A stretch of DNA of 42,981 nucleotides from a virus, in the IMG/VR virus record IMGVR_UViG_3300027782_000149, positions 1 through 42,981 of that record; one strand, given 5' to 3'. Position numbers and translations under genes: made by a program. The notes below the pieces were generated by a model. That model was not told the DNA's origin. It ran no database searches and saw nothing but the letters and a program-made list of their open reading frames with translations. The stretch's first letter is position 1. Each line of letters opens with the position of its first letter. Positions 32,045 through 38,743 of the stretch are shown here, piece after piece.

Positions 32045-33145
32045 TCATTTGCCCAGCGGTAAACCGGCCATTCTACGTAGAGTAGCCAGGTCGCTGAGTT
32101 TGTCGCTGTTGTCTTGGACTTGATCCATAGACACAGGGAAGTCTTTACCAGTGGCCTTGCGTTGGAACGCAGGAACGTTTTCCGGACGAGCAGATCCACC
32201 GGGTGGGGAACTGGGCATACTAGCAGGGAACCCGCCAAGTCTGCTGTTGTTTTTACGTTGGAATGCAGGAACTGCCGGGGAAGCTTCAGACAAGCCAAGC
32301 TCGTCAACAAGACGTTGGGTAATCCATTCAAATGGATCTCCAGTGCGAGCCTTGGCTACACCGTATGGCATTTCACCATTGTCAACGTAATAGTCATATA
32401 ATGCATCATACAGATCGTCATCTAAATCGTGACCAGATTCGAATTGTTTAACTTCGTGCTTGAAACGACTTAAGATATGCACCAATGTTTCGCCGCTTTC
32501 ATCAAGCATTGCACTTTCATTTACGCTTTCGCCAATGGAAGCCAGTGTGCTTTGTAAACGTCGAATTTCAGAGTGCAGGCCTTTGGCTTCCAGGTCACGT
32601 GGCATCATTCTATCAGCATACTGATAACTGTCCCCACCTAGCTCTTTAAATCTAGCCATTTTGTTGGCCAAGTCAGCTTCTATATTACTACGATTTGCAC
32701 GATTGTGTGCGGCACTGTCAGCCGATGCTTTGGCTCGTTGTGCAGACAATGCTTTTTCAGAACGTGATCTGGCACGATCTAATCCTGTTGTGCGTTGAGC
32801 AATTTTATGTTGTTGTGCGGCCAATGTTTCAGGACTTCTATCATTACCAAATGCTACATCTAAACTGCGCTTGGCGCGGTCCATATTGGATTTTTTGCTG
32901 TAGTCACCAAGACTAATTTCATCAACCTTCTTTGGAATACCGGCGTGTTTAGTGCTGGCAAAATCCTTGGCATCAGATTTACCCATTGTGCGGGCAGTCT
33001 TCTTTAGCTCAGGGCTAGCGCCTTTAACTTTCTCGCCCTTTTGGATGGCGTGAACCATTCCCATAAATTTTTGTTGTTGTTGACTAACAGCTTTTTCGTG
33101 AAATTGCTGTTCTGTCTCGGCGATGTAGTCTTTAAAGGATTTCAT
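32045..33145 (-). CDS. Probable internal head protein with capsid-targeting N-terminus and DUF3008 domain
   Basis: This 366-residue protein opens MKSFKDYIAE, nearly the same as the T4 capsid targeting sequence (MKTYQEFIAE) whose I-x-E is cut by the prohead protease. Residues about 22-73 (QQQQKFMGMVHAIQKGE to DFASTKHAGIPKK) are a DUF3008-like module. The rest is a basic, Ala/Arg-rich helical region, then a C-terminal part with two copies of VPAFQRK and the tag LRRMAGLPLGK. It is probably packed inside the head and perhaps injected. ATG 33145 is two bases past the upstream stop. Confidence 0.8.
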   Translation of the reverse strand: MKSFKDYIAETEQQFHEKAVSQQQQKFMGMVHAIQKGEKVKGASPELKKTARTMGKSDAKDFASTKHAGIPKKVDEISLGDYSKKSNMDRAKRSLDVAFGNDRSPETLAAQQHKIAQRTTGLDRARSRSEKALSAQRAKASADSAAHNRANRSNIEADLANKMARFKELGGDSYQYADRMMPRDLEAKGLHSEIRRLQSTLASIGESVNESAMLDESGETLVHILSRFKHEVKQFESGHDLDDDLYDALYDYYVDNGEMPYGVAKARTGDPFEWITQRLVDELGLSEASPAVPAFQRKNNSRLGGFPASMPSSPPGGSARPENVPAFQRKATGKDFPVSMDQVQDNSDKLSDLATLRRMAGLPLGK

Positions 33146-33147
33146 AA

Positions 33148-34338
33148 TTAACGTCTTACCTTAATGCTTTCTAATTCTTCCATTAGTTGAGCTTCTAAGG
33201 CAGCTAACTCTCTAGCTTCTTTCATTGCCATTGGGTTGTCGCCGCCTCTGTAGTTGTGCTTAACCATTTGTTTTTGCTTGTGCAAGTCAGTGCCTTGACG
33301 CATTTGTGTTTCTACGCCTTGTGTTTGTGGATTAGGTTCGTTTGAATATTCTTCTTCAACTTCTTCCTCTTCCTTTTCACCTTGCTCAAAGCCACCCTGG
33401 TGTGCCAAAGGTACTAGTTCAATTTCTACTTCACCGCCGCCCATTTCTTGTGCGTGGTCAGACATATCGTGGTCGCCGTCTCCGTCGACATCCCCCATAG
33501 CATTTTTACTACCCATACCATCCATACCAGCAAGTTTCAACATTTGCATTAGTTCGTCGGCAGCGGCACCGTCGGCAGTGATGCTAACAGTCTTACGACC
33601 ATCACGTGTATTGATGTTAGTGTTAATGCTCATACCAGAATCGTCTTGGCTTTCCATTGGACCACTGCCCATCATTGAGCCACCGGACATTGTTTCGCCA
33701 CATTCGTCTAGTTGGCTTTCTTTAACTTTTTTCTTATCTTCTTTTTCAGCTTCTTTGCCTGTGTACTTGTCGCCCTTGACTTGAGTAGCAGGATGCTTTT
33801 TGCCGCTCTTGTCTGTCCAAGTAGTTTCTTTCTTTTCAGACGCTTCTTCGACTTTATCTTTTTCTTTGTCTTTGAGAGCCTTTTTCATTGGCTCTTTCTT
33901 ATCGCCGTCTTTGTCCATATCTAAGAAGTCAGGCTTGCCACCTTCAGAGATAGCATCCAATCTACGTATAACGCTGGCAATGGATTCTTTAACATCTTCC
34001 ATTTCACCGGGACTGGCTTTTTTCTTGTCAGCTACAGCTTTTTTCATTGGCTCGTCTTTGTCGCCATCTTTGTCCATATCCAAGAAGTCTGGTTTTTTAC
34101 CTTCTTCAATTGGATCTGGTACTGCATACTTTTTGTACTGTGAGCTGTTGCCGTAAGACTTACGACCTTGTTCACCAGCTTCGGCTTCTTTGCCTGTATA
34201 CTTGTCGCCTTTAACGGCAGTGCCAGATTGTTTCTTACCGGACATATCAGTCCAGGGCTTGTCTGTTTTCTCTGATTCGGTTAATGATTGTTTACCTTCA
34301 ATGACAGAAAGCTTCGATAATAGTTTACTAAAGTCCAT
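33148..34338 (-). CDS. Repeat protein with KPDFLDMDKDGDK and WTDxSGKK motifs
   Basis: This 396-residue, very charged protein is of low complexity. It has two WTDxSGKK...KGDKYTGKEAE blocks (29-53, 174-198), two KPDFLDMDKDGDK blocks (82-94, 135-147), a further acidic loop DVDGDGDHD and the motif MLKLAGMDG near 265. The DxDxDGD loops look like EF-hand or dockerin calcium-binding loops. AAGGA precedes ATG 34338. In marine T4-like phages such proteins lie in the head gene cluster; a scaffold or internal head role is inferred. Confidence 0.8.
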   Translation of the reverse strand: MDFSKLLSKLSVIEGKQSLTESEKTDKPWTDMSGKKQSGTAVKGDKYTGKEAEAGEQGRKSYGNSSQYKKYAVPDPIEEGKKPDFLDMDKDGDKDEPMKKAVADKKKASPGEMEDVKESIASVIRRLDAISEGGKPDFLDMDKDGDKKEPMKKALKDKEKDKVEEASEKKETTWTDKSGKKHPATQVKGDKYTGKEAEKEDKKKVKESQLDECGETMSGGSMMGSGPMESQDDSGMSINTNINTRDGRKTVSITADGAAADELMQMLKLAGMDGMGSKNAMGDVDGDGDHDMSDHAQEMGGGEVEIELVPLAHQGGFEQGEKEEEEVEEEYSNEPNPQTQGVETQMRQGTDLHKQKQMVKHNYRGGDNPMAMKEARELAALEAQLMEELESIKVRR

Positions 34339-34340
34339 TT

Positions 34341-34937
34341 TTATTTTCCTTTTAGGGGGCTTGGTATTTTATTTTGGCTACTGCCAACTGGGCTCTTGGT
34401 CCCTTGAGGTAATGAGTCAGATGTTGTTCCGTCTGCCTTTTCTTTACCAGCAATTTCAAATTTGCTAACTTTATTCTTGGATAGTTCTTTGATAAAACTG
34501 CTTAAACGACGTTGACCAACTAGTTCTTGGCCGCCGGGTTGATCTTCTAATGCACCATCAGTTAACGCCGGAGTTGTGCGGCCTTGTCCAAGAGCTTCTG
34601 CTTCGGTGGTTGCTTCATCGGCTGCCTTGGTTGTTACTACAACACAAGACTTGTCTAATAGAGCACGTTCAGCAACTACGTGTTGTAGTTGTTCTGTGGT
34701 TGTTGGGTATTTGAGACTAACGTCAATTATGTGGCACTCGCAAGGCCCCATCTTAGGGAAGTCTTTGTGTTCTTGTATAGGCAAACGCTTGGGGTTGCCC
34801 ATTTCTTCTACACAGTAAGTTTCTAACGCATTTCTTATTCTAGCTAAGTTTTCAGGTGTTACTGATACTTCTGCTAATTTAATACGAAATTCGTAGATCT
34901 TTTGTGTGTGAAACAAAAAGTCTGAAAATGATTTCAT
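34341..34937 (-). CDS. Unknown head-cluster protein
   Basis: This 198-residue protein uses ATG 34937 (MKSFSDFL), similar to the N-terminus of the DUF3008 protein. The middle (ARIRNALETYCVEEMGNPKRLPIQEHKDFPKMGPCECHI) is conserved-looking, followed by YPTTTEQLQHVVAERA and a Ser/Gly-rich disordered C-terminus. The longer open frame to 34997 has no ribosome binding site. A CATAAATA box precedes the gene. Function unknown. Confidence 0.75.
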   Translation of the reverse strand: MKSFSDFLFHTQKIYEFRIKLAEVSVTPENLARIRNALETYCVEEMGNPKRLPIQEHKDFPKMGPCECHIIDVSLKYPTTTEQLQHVVAERALLDKSCVVVTTKAADEATTEAEALGQGRTTPALTDGALEDQPGGQELVGQRRLSSFIKELSKNKVSKFEIAGKEKADGTTSDSLPQGTKSPVGSSQNKIPSPLKGK

Positions 34938-34960
34938 AGTGGTAAAAATCCTATTATTGA

Positions 34961-34968
34961 TATTTATG
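34961..34968 (-). promoter_or_regulatory. Late promoter box CATAAATA
   Basis: CATAAATA on the minus strand directly after the gp16 stop, 23 bases before ATG 34937, with a TAGGA element between. Confidence 0.5.
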
Positions 34969-35457
34969 CTATTGTAACTTCTTTGAGTCTTTGCCATCAG
35001 CTAAAATCTGACGTAACAACTCATTGCGATCCAATACTACTGCCTGTCCGTCCATTGCAACAGAGCCCGTTCCTTCTTTAGCAGTGGTTTGATCTAACCG
35101 CAATTTCTTTAACTGTAGATCTACCATACGTAATTTTTTATCTATTTTAGCCTGTTTAGCAGTAATAGCGTGTCCCAATAATATACCGGCTGTTTGTAGA
35201 ATAGTGCCAGAGTACCGTGCTTCTACATTCATTCCTAAATCCATTAAATCTTCAAACTTATCCCTGGCTAGTTTACTTAATTCATCTAACTCTGTATCAG
35301 CACTGTCTAAATCGTGTACCTGCGGCAATGCTTGATCAATTCTATCAATGATGTTTTCAGCATTGGCTAATTCAAGTTTTTGTGTTTCGATCGATTCTGC
35401 TTCCTGTACGCTGTCTTGCGGAGGCAGGTCAAACAGCTCTTCCAATTTCTTAGTAAT
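34969..35457 (-). CDS. gp16: Terminase small subunit gp16, apparent ATT start
   Basis: This protein of about 162 residues has a predicted long coiled-coil centre (ILQTAGILLGHAITAKQAKIDKKLRMVDLQLKKLRLD) and a C-terminal segment VVLDRNELLRQILAD, as in T4-like gp16, which recognises the genome and feeds it to gp17. The only strong ribosome binding site, AAGGAG at 35470-35465, is spaced 7 bases from an ATT codon (35457), giving a start of (M)TKKLEELFDLPP. The first ordinary start, TTG 35445, is 19 bases from it. An ATT start would keep expression low, as for infC. Identity is based on architecture, motif and neighbours. Confidence 0.82.
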   Translation of the reverse strand: MTKKLEELFDLPPQDSVQEAESIETQKLELANAENIIDRIDQALPQVHDLDSADTELDELSKLARDKFEDLMDLGMNVEARYSGTILQTAGILLGHAITAKQAKIDKKLRMVDLQLKKLRLDQTTAKEGTGSVAMDGQAVVLDRNELLRQILADGKDSKKLQ

Positions 35458-35509
35458 TTTGAGTCTCCTTATCTACCCAAACTCTTTTACCATTGTTTGG
35501 TCATAGCAA

Positions 35510-35517
35510 TATTTAGC
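35510..35517 (-). promoter_or_regulatory. Late promoter box GCTAAATA for gp16
   Basis: GCTAAATA on the minus strand just past the gp4 3' end, about 50 bases before the gp16 start. Confidence 0.5.
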
Positions 35518-35950
35518 GGGTTTTTTTAATGCCGGCAAAGATATCTTCTTCGGTCACTATACGGAATTGTAAACCCTGCTGGGCGCACCAGGCTTTAGCG
35601 GCTGCCCATTTGGCTGCATTTAACACAGCGGCAGCTCTATCTCTAGGACTACGAGCACTCTCCATACTAACTTGAGTACGTGGCTTTACTTCAACAACTT
35701 CTGCGTGTTTTTGTCCGCTCTTGTCCACGTAAACAATTAAAAAATCAGGTACGTATATTGTATTCTTACCCGTAAATGGATTCCTATACGGAACCATAAA
35801 CGGCTCGCTGGCCCAACTGACCACTGCCGGATTGTTGTCGCAGAATTGCATAAATGTGAATTCCCAACCCGATCTGTATGTAGGTTGTTTTTTACCCACA
35901 TACTTGTCGCTATTTTTTACTTGGAATTTACCGGTGGCATATTTAGACAT
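35513..35950 (-). CDS. gp4: Head completion protein gp4
   Basis: This 145-residue protein has YRSGWEFTFMQFCDNNPAV, PFMVPYRNPFTGK...YVPDFLI and EVVEVKPR, the TnsA-like endonuclease-fold pattern of T4 gp4 (gp50/65), with PD-(D/E)XK residues D (YVPDF) and E-x-K (VEVKP). In T4 it completes the packaged head before tail joining. Neighbours are gp16 and the 124-residue protein. Confidence 0.9.
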   Translation of the reverse strand: MSKYATGKFQVKNSDKYVGKKQPTYRSGWEFTFMQFCDNNPAVVSWASEPFMVPYRNPFTGKNTIYVPDFLIVYVDKSGQKHAEVVEVKPRTQVSMESARSPRDRAAAVLNAAKWAAAKAWCAQQGLQFRIVTEEDIFAGIKKTR

Positions 35951-35951
35951 A

Positions 35952-36326
35952 TCAAGGTCTGATTAATCTTGCCACATACTTGTTAAGTTGTGGGCCGTTC
36001 TTGAGTCCCAGATAGCTGGTACCCACTCTGTTTAAATTTAAAAACATAGTAAGGTAAGCATTAAGTTCTCCCTTGGCCATTTTTTTAAATTCTTCCAATG
36101 AGTCCATTGGATTCATTCCTTGACTGATTGATGTCAGTATCACTGCAGAGGCCAATGCCCTGGCTCCTTCTTTACTTTCACTGACTTGCTCAAAGTACCC
36201 AACAATGGCATCGTCTACATTTTGACTAACATTAATTCCGGGCAGAAAGAAATTGTTAAAATACTTTGATGTAGTATTACTTTCTGCATTGGCGTCATTT
36301 AAATTACTTGATTGTGTTGCCATCAT
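35952..36326 (-). CDS. Conserved-type structural-region protein (unknown)
   Basis: This 124-residue protein has motifs VGYFEQVSESKEGARALASAV and KGELNAYLTMFLNLNRVGTSYLG, which look highly constrained; it is all-helical. Its ATG overlaps the upstream stop (ATGA) after AAGGT. It sits between the gp54/48-like baseplate protein and gp4. In marine T4-like phages this position holds a conserved small virion protein of unknown role. I have no functional assignment. Confidence 0.78.
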   Translation of the reverse strand: MMATQSSNLNDANAESNTTSKYFNNFFLPGINVSQNVDDAIVGYFEQVSESKEGARALASAVILTSISQGMNPMDSLEEFKKMAKGELNAYLTMFLNLNRVGTSYLGLKNGPQLNKYVARLIRP

Positions 36327-37984
36327 AGACCTTCTTGTTCGGATTTCATACCGCTAATTTTTTCTCGAAGTTTACTCATTGAAATATTAATTTCTGTCAT
36401 ACGTGATTCTGTGGCACTGCGAATACTATTCTGTTGATTAATTTGAGAATCTAAGCCTCGTATTGCCAAGTCAGATGGCGTTGCCCCAGCACTAATCAAT
36501 GCTTGGCGCTTGGCAGCCAACGAATCAACTGTTGCATCAATCGATGACAGTTGAGATTTGATGTTGTTAACTGTTGCGTCGTTGGCTTGCAGTGTCTGTT
36601 CACTGACTGTAATATTATTTTCTAGTAGTGCAAATCGAGCTGTTGCATCAAGTTTGCCTTGAGATCCGGCACTGGCAACATTGGCACTATCATTCATTGT
36701 GGGCTCTCCGCCAATGGCATTGCTTTCAGATGACCCGGCCATTAAAACATCTTCTTCTGTTGGCGAAGGTAACTCGTCGTATGGTGTACTAGGATACGCC
36801 TGATCAATATAAGATGTAGCATCGGTCATTTCTGTACTACGTTTGCCGCTACCGGCTAACGCGGCTATACCCAAGCCCGCGGCACCCGCTAGCCATCCGC
36901 CGCCTGCGCCACCGCCCGATCCTATTCCGCCAAACAATCCGCCAATTTTACCACCAACTGTTCCTAGATTCCCACCAATGCCCGGAATGCTGGGCACAAA
37001 TATACCATTAGTTGGATTGTTACCACGTAGCACTCCTTGGCCAACCTGTAGTATGTCGCCAATGGCAGCACGACCTAGATCCATATTCTTTACATTTTTT
37101 ACTAACCGGCCTGCTTTAAATGCTGCCGAACCATAATTTCCTGTGGCAAGGTCATATAGTATATTGTCAGCTTGTTCAAGTACACCGCCTTCGCCTAGTA
37201 CACTACGAGTACCACCGCCAGCAACAGACAGTGGGCTTGGTGTTTTGTCGTAATGCAGGTCAGCAAAGCCCTTGACTATATTAGGTCCTACTTTACCATA
37301 GTAATATAAGACTGTTTCAAAATCAACAGACATAGTGTGTGTCATTGTGTCATTGGAACCAGCCTGATGTTCGCCGTGGTTAAAACTTTTAATGACTGGG
37401 TTGATTAAAACATACTCGCTGAAATTTTTTCTTGACAGACTGTAAATTCTTATACTGTTAATATACCGAGGAGCTAGACTCTCTCTAGGACTATATCCCC
37501 ATTTGTTGGTAGGACGTTCGGCTTGATACTTATGATTAATCTTATACATCTCCTCGGGATAGTCAGAATCTCGATAGTGATAGTTGTAATAGTCATACCA
37601 AAAGTTTCTAACCACATTAGAGCTGTCGTCGTGGAAAGAAATACTAATTGGATTATATGTTATCTTACCTTGTACTAAGTTTGGGCGATTGTAAGCATTT
37701 AACTTTTTTACATCTAAACTAAATGTAGGTAGGCCAACACTCTTTGCCATCATTCCAAGTTCGTCAAACCTTGCCGGGTCTGGATTTTGGGGATCTGGTC
37801 TAACTACCTGTGTATTCAAATCAATGAAAACGTGATAAAGAAATCCAAACTTTGGAACGAGTCTGAAATTATCAGCCACAAATAATTTACTAGCGTGTTT
37901 ACGATCAGCTAGGTTGTCGCCAGTGACAGCTTGGTTTAAAATACCACCGGCAATATTTAAGACGTCTGAGAATATATCTGCCAT
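36323..37984 (-). CDS. Tail-tube-fold baseplate protein (gp54/gp48-like) with long C-terminal extension
   Basis: In this 553-residue protein, residues about 30-235 have the tail-tube type fold pattern seen in gp19, gp48 and gp54 (FGFLYHVFIDLN, SVGLPTFSLDVKKLNAYNRPNLVQGKITYNPISISFHDD). A glycine-rich hydrophobic linker follows (about 325-375) and then a C-terminal coiled coil (SSIDATVDSLAAKRQALI). It probably starts or caps the tail tube on the baseplate. A CATAAATA box lies 6 bases before ATG 37984 with no ribosome binding site. T4 gp54 is 320 residues, so the C-terminal 230 residues are extra. Confidence 0.8.
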   Translation of the reverse strand: MADIFSDVLNIAGGILNQAVTGDNLADRKHASKLFVADNFRLVPKFGFLYHVFIDLNTQVVRPDPQNPDPARFDELGMMAKSVGLPTFSLDVKKLNAYNRPNLVQGKITYNPISISFHDDSSNVVRNFWYDYYNYHYRDSDYPEEMYKINHKYQAERPTNKWGYSPRESLAPRYINSIRIYSLSRKNFSEYVLINPVIKSFNHGEHQAGSNDTMTHTMSVDFETVLYYYGKVGPNIVKGFADLHYDKTPSPLSVAGGGTRSVLGEGGVLEQADNILYDLATGNYGSAAFKAGRLVKNVKNMDLGRAAIGDILQVGQGVLRGNNPTNGIFVPSIPGIGGNLGTVGGKIGGLFGGIGSGGGAGGGWLAGAAGLGIAALAGSGKRSTEMTDATSYIDQAYPSTPYDELPSPTEEDVLMAGSSESNAIGGEPTMNDSANVASAGSQGKLDATARFALLENNITVSEQTLQANDATVNNIKSQLSSIDATVDSLAAKRQALISAGATPSDLAIRGLDSQINQQNSIRSATESRMTEINISMSKLREKISGMKSEQEGL

Positions 37985-37990
37985 ATGTAA

Positions 37991-37998
37991 TATTTATG
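37991..37998 (-). promoter_or_regulatory. Late promoter box CATAAATA, 6 bases from start codon
   Basis: CATAAATA on the minus strand is followed by TTACAT and ATG 37984. It sits directly behind the gp19 terminator. Confidence 0.6.
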
Positions 37999-38001
37999 CA
38001 T

Positions 38002-38025
38002 AAAAAAACCCGGCTTATGCCGGGT
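38002..38025 (-). terminator. Terminator after gp19
   Basis: ACCCGGC/GCCGGGT stem with a four-base loop (38008-38025), followed by seven Ts on the minus strand. Confidence 0.93.
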
Positions 38026-38045
38026 TTGTAAGTGTAACAAAAATG

Positions 38046-38663
38046 TTACTGGGTAATATTTTGTCCAATGGTACGTCCAATGAAAGTACCGATACCCGTT
38101 CCACCTGGAGTTTGAACTGCATTATCAAATAACAATGTCAATGAAATTTGCATTGGATTATTCTCTGAGTAACTTAATTCACCGTAGGCAGCACTCTTAA
38201 CATAGCAACCATACAGTTCCCACGTTTCAAGTACAGTTGGCTCGTTAACGCCATTTCCGCCGTCAAGCATTTCGCAACGAGTGATAAACTTATAATCACT
38301 ACCCGAACTTGCTGAGCTTTGTTCCATAAAGTCAAATTGTTTCTGGATCTGTTCGCCAATTAACTTGGTAACGTTGCCTGGAGCATCATCACGGATAACT
38401 GCGGTAACTTCTCCCCAACTTGGTTTGCCTGCCAACTTAACCTGACTGTTATACACTGGAATAACAATGTCTTCGAATGTTACTGTTGGTCTTGAAAATG
38501 TTACCATTTGCTTGGTTAATTCTACACGGTTACTGCTTACGCCAAACCCTTCAAAACTAACGCGATATCTAAATGGTAATTTTGGCATCAACAGACCTTG
38601 GCTGCTGGCGCTTTGATCGCTAGCTAGCGGTACTGTGAATCTTGTCAATGATGCGACTGCCAT
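38046..38663 (-). CDS. gp19: Tail tube protein gp19
   Basis: This 205-residue protein has the T4-like tube pattern: RYRVSFEGFGVSSNRVELTKQMVTFSRPTVTFEDIVIPVYNSQVKL..KPSWGEVTAVIRDD, with a C-terminal ISLTLLFDNA. Hexamers stack to form the tail tube for DNA. It follows gp18 in order, as in T4. An AGGAG ribosome binding site is about 8 bases before ATG 38663, with a GGTAAATA late box upstream. A strong terminator follows. Confidence 0.94.
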   Translation of the reverse strand: MAVASLTRFTVPLASDQSASSQGLLMPKLPFRYRVSFEGFGVSSNRVELTKQMVTFSRPTVTFEDIVIPVYNSQVKLAGKPSWGEVTAVIRDDAPGNVTKLIGEQIQKQFDFMEQSSASSGSDYKFITRCEMLDGGNGVNEPTVLETWELYGCYVKSAAYGELSYSENNPMQISLTLLFDNAVQTPGGTGIGTFIGRTIGQNITQ

Positions 38664-38684
38664 ATTTGTTTCTCCTGTTACTCT

Positions 38685-38692
38685 TATTTACC
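38685..38692 (-). promoter_or_regulatory. Late promoter box GGTAAATA for gp19
   Basis: GGTAAATA on the minus strand, 21 bases before the gp19 ATG, with an AGGAG ribosome binding site in the leader. Confidence 0.5.
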
Positions 38693-38707
38693 TAAATTTG
38701 GTATGGT

Positions 38708-38732
38708 ATTGAAGTGGCGGTGCCACTTCAAT
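38708..38732. repeat. 11-bp perfect hairpin between sheath and tube genes
   Basis: ATTGAAGTGGC / GCCACTTCAAT with a three-base loop and no T-run, 11 bases after the gp18 stop. It probably protects or processes the gp18 mRNA 3' end rather than terminating it. Confidence 0.85.
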
Positions 38733-38743
38733 AAGTACCTATA

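Noticed and set aside
36843-37136. Pro-rich plus-strand frame
   Set aside because: It is the antisense of the Gly-rich linker in the gp54/48-like protein.
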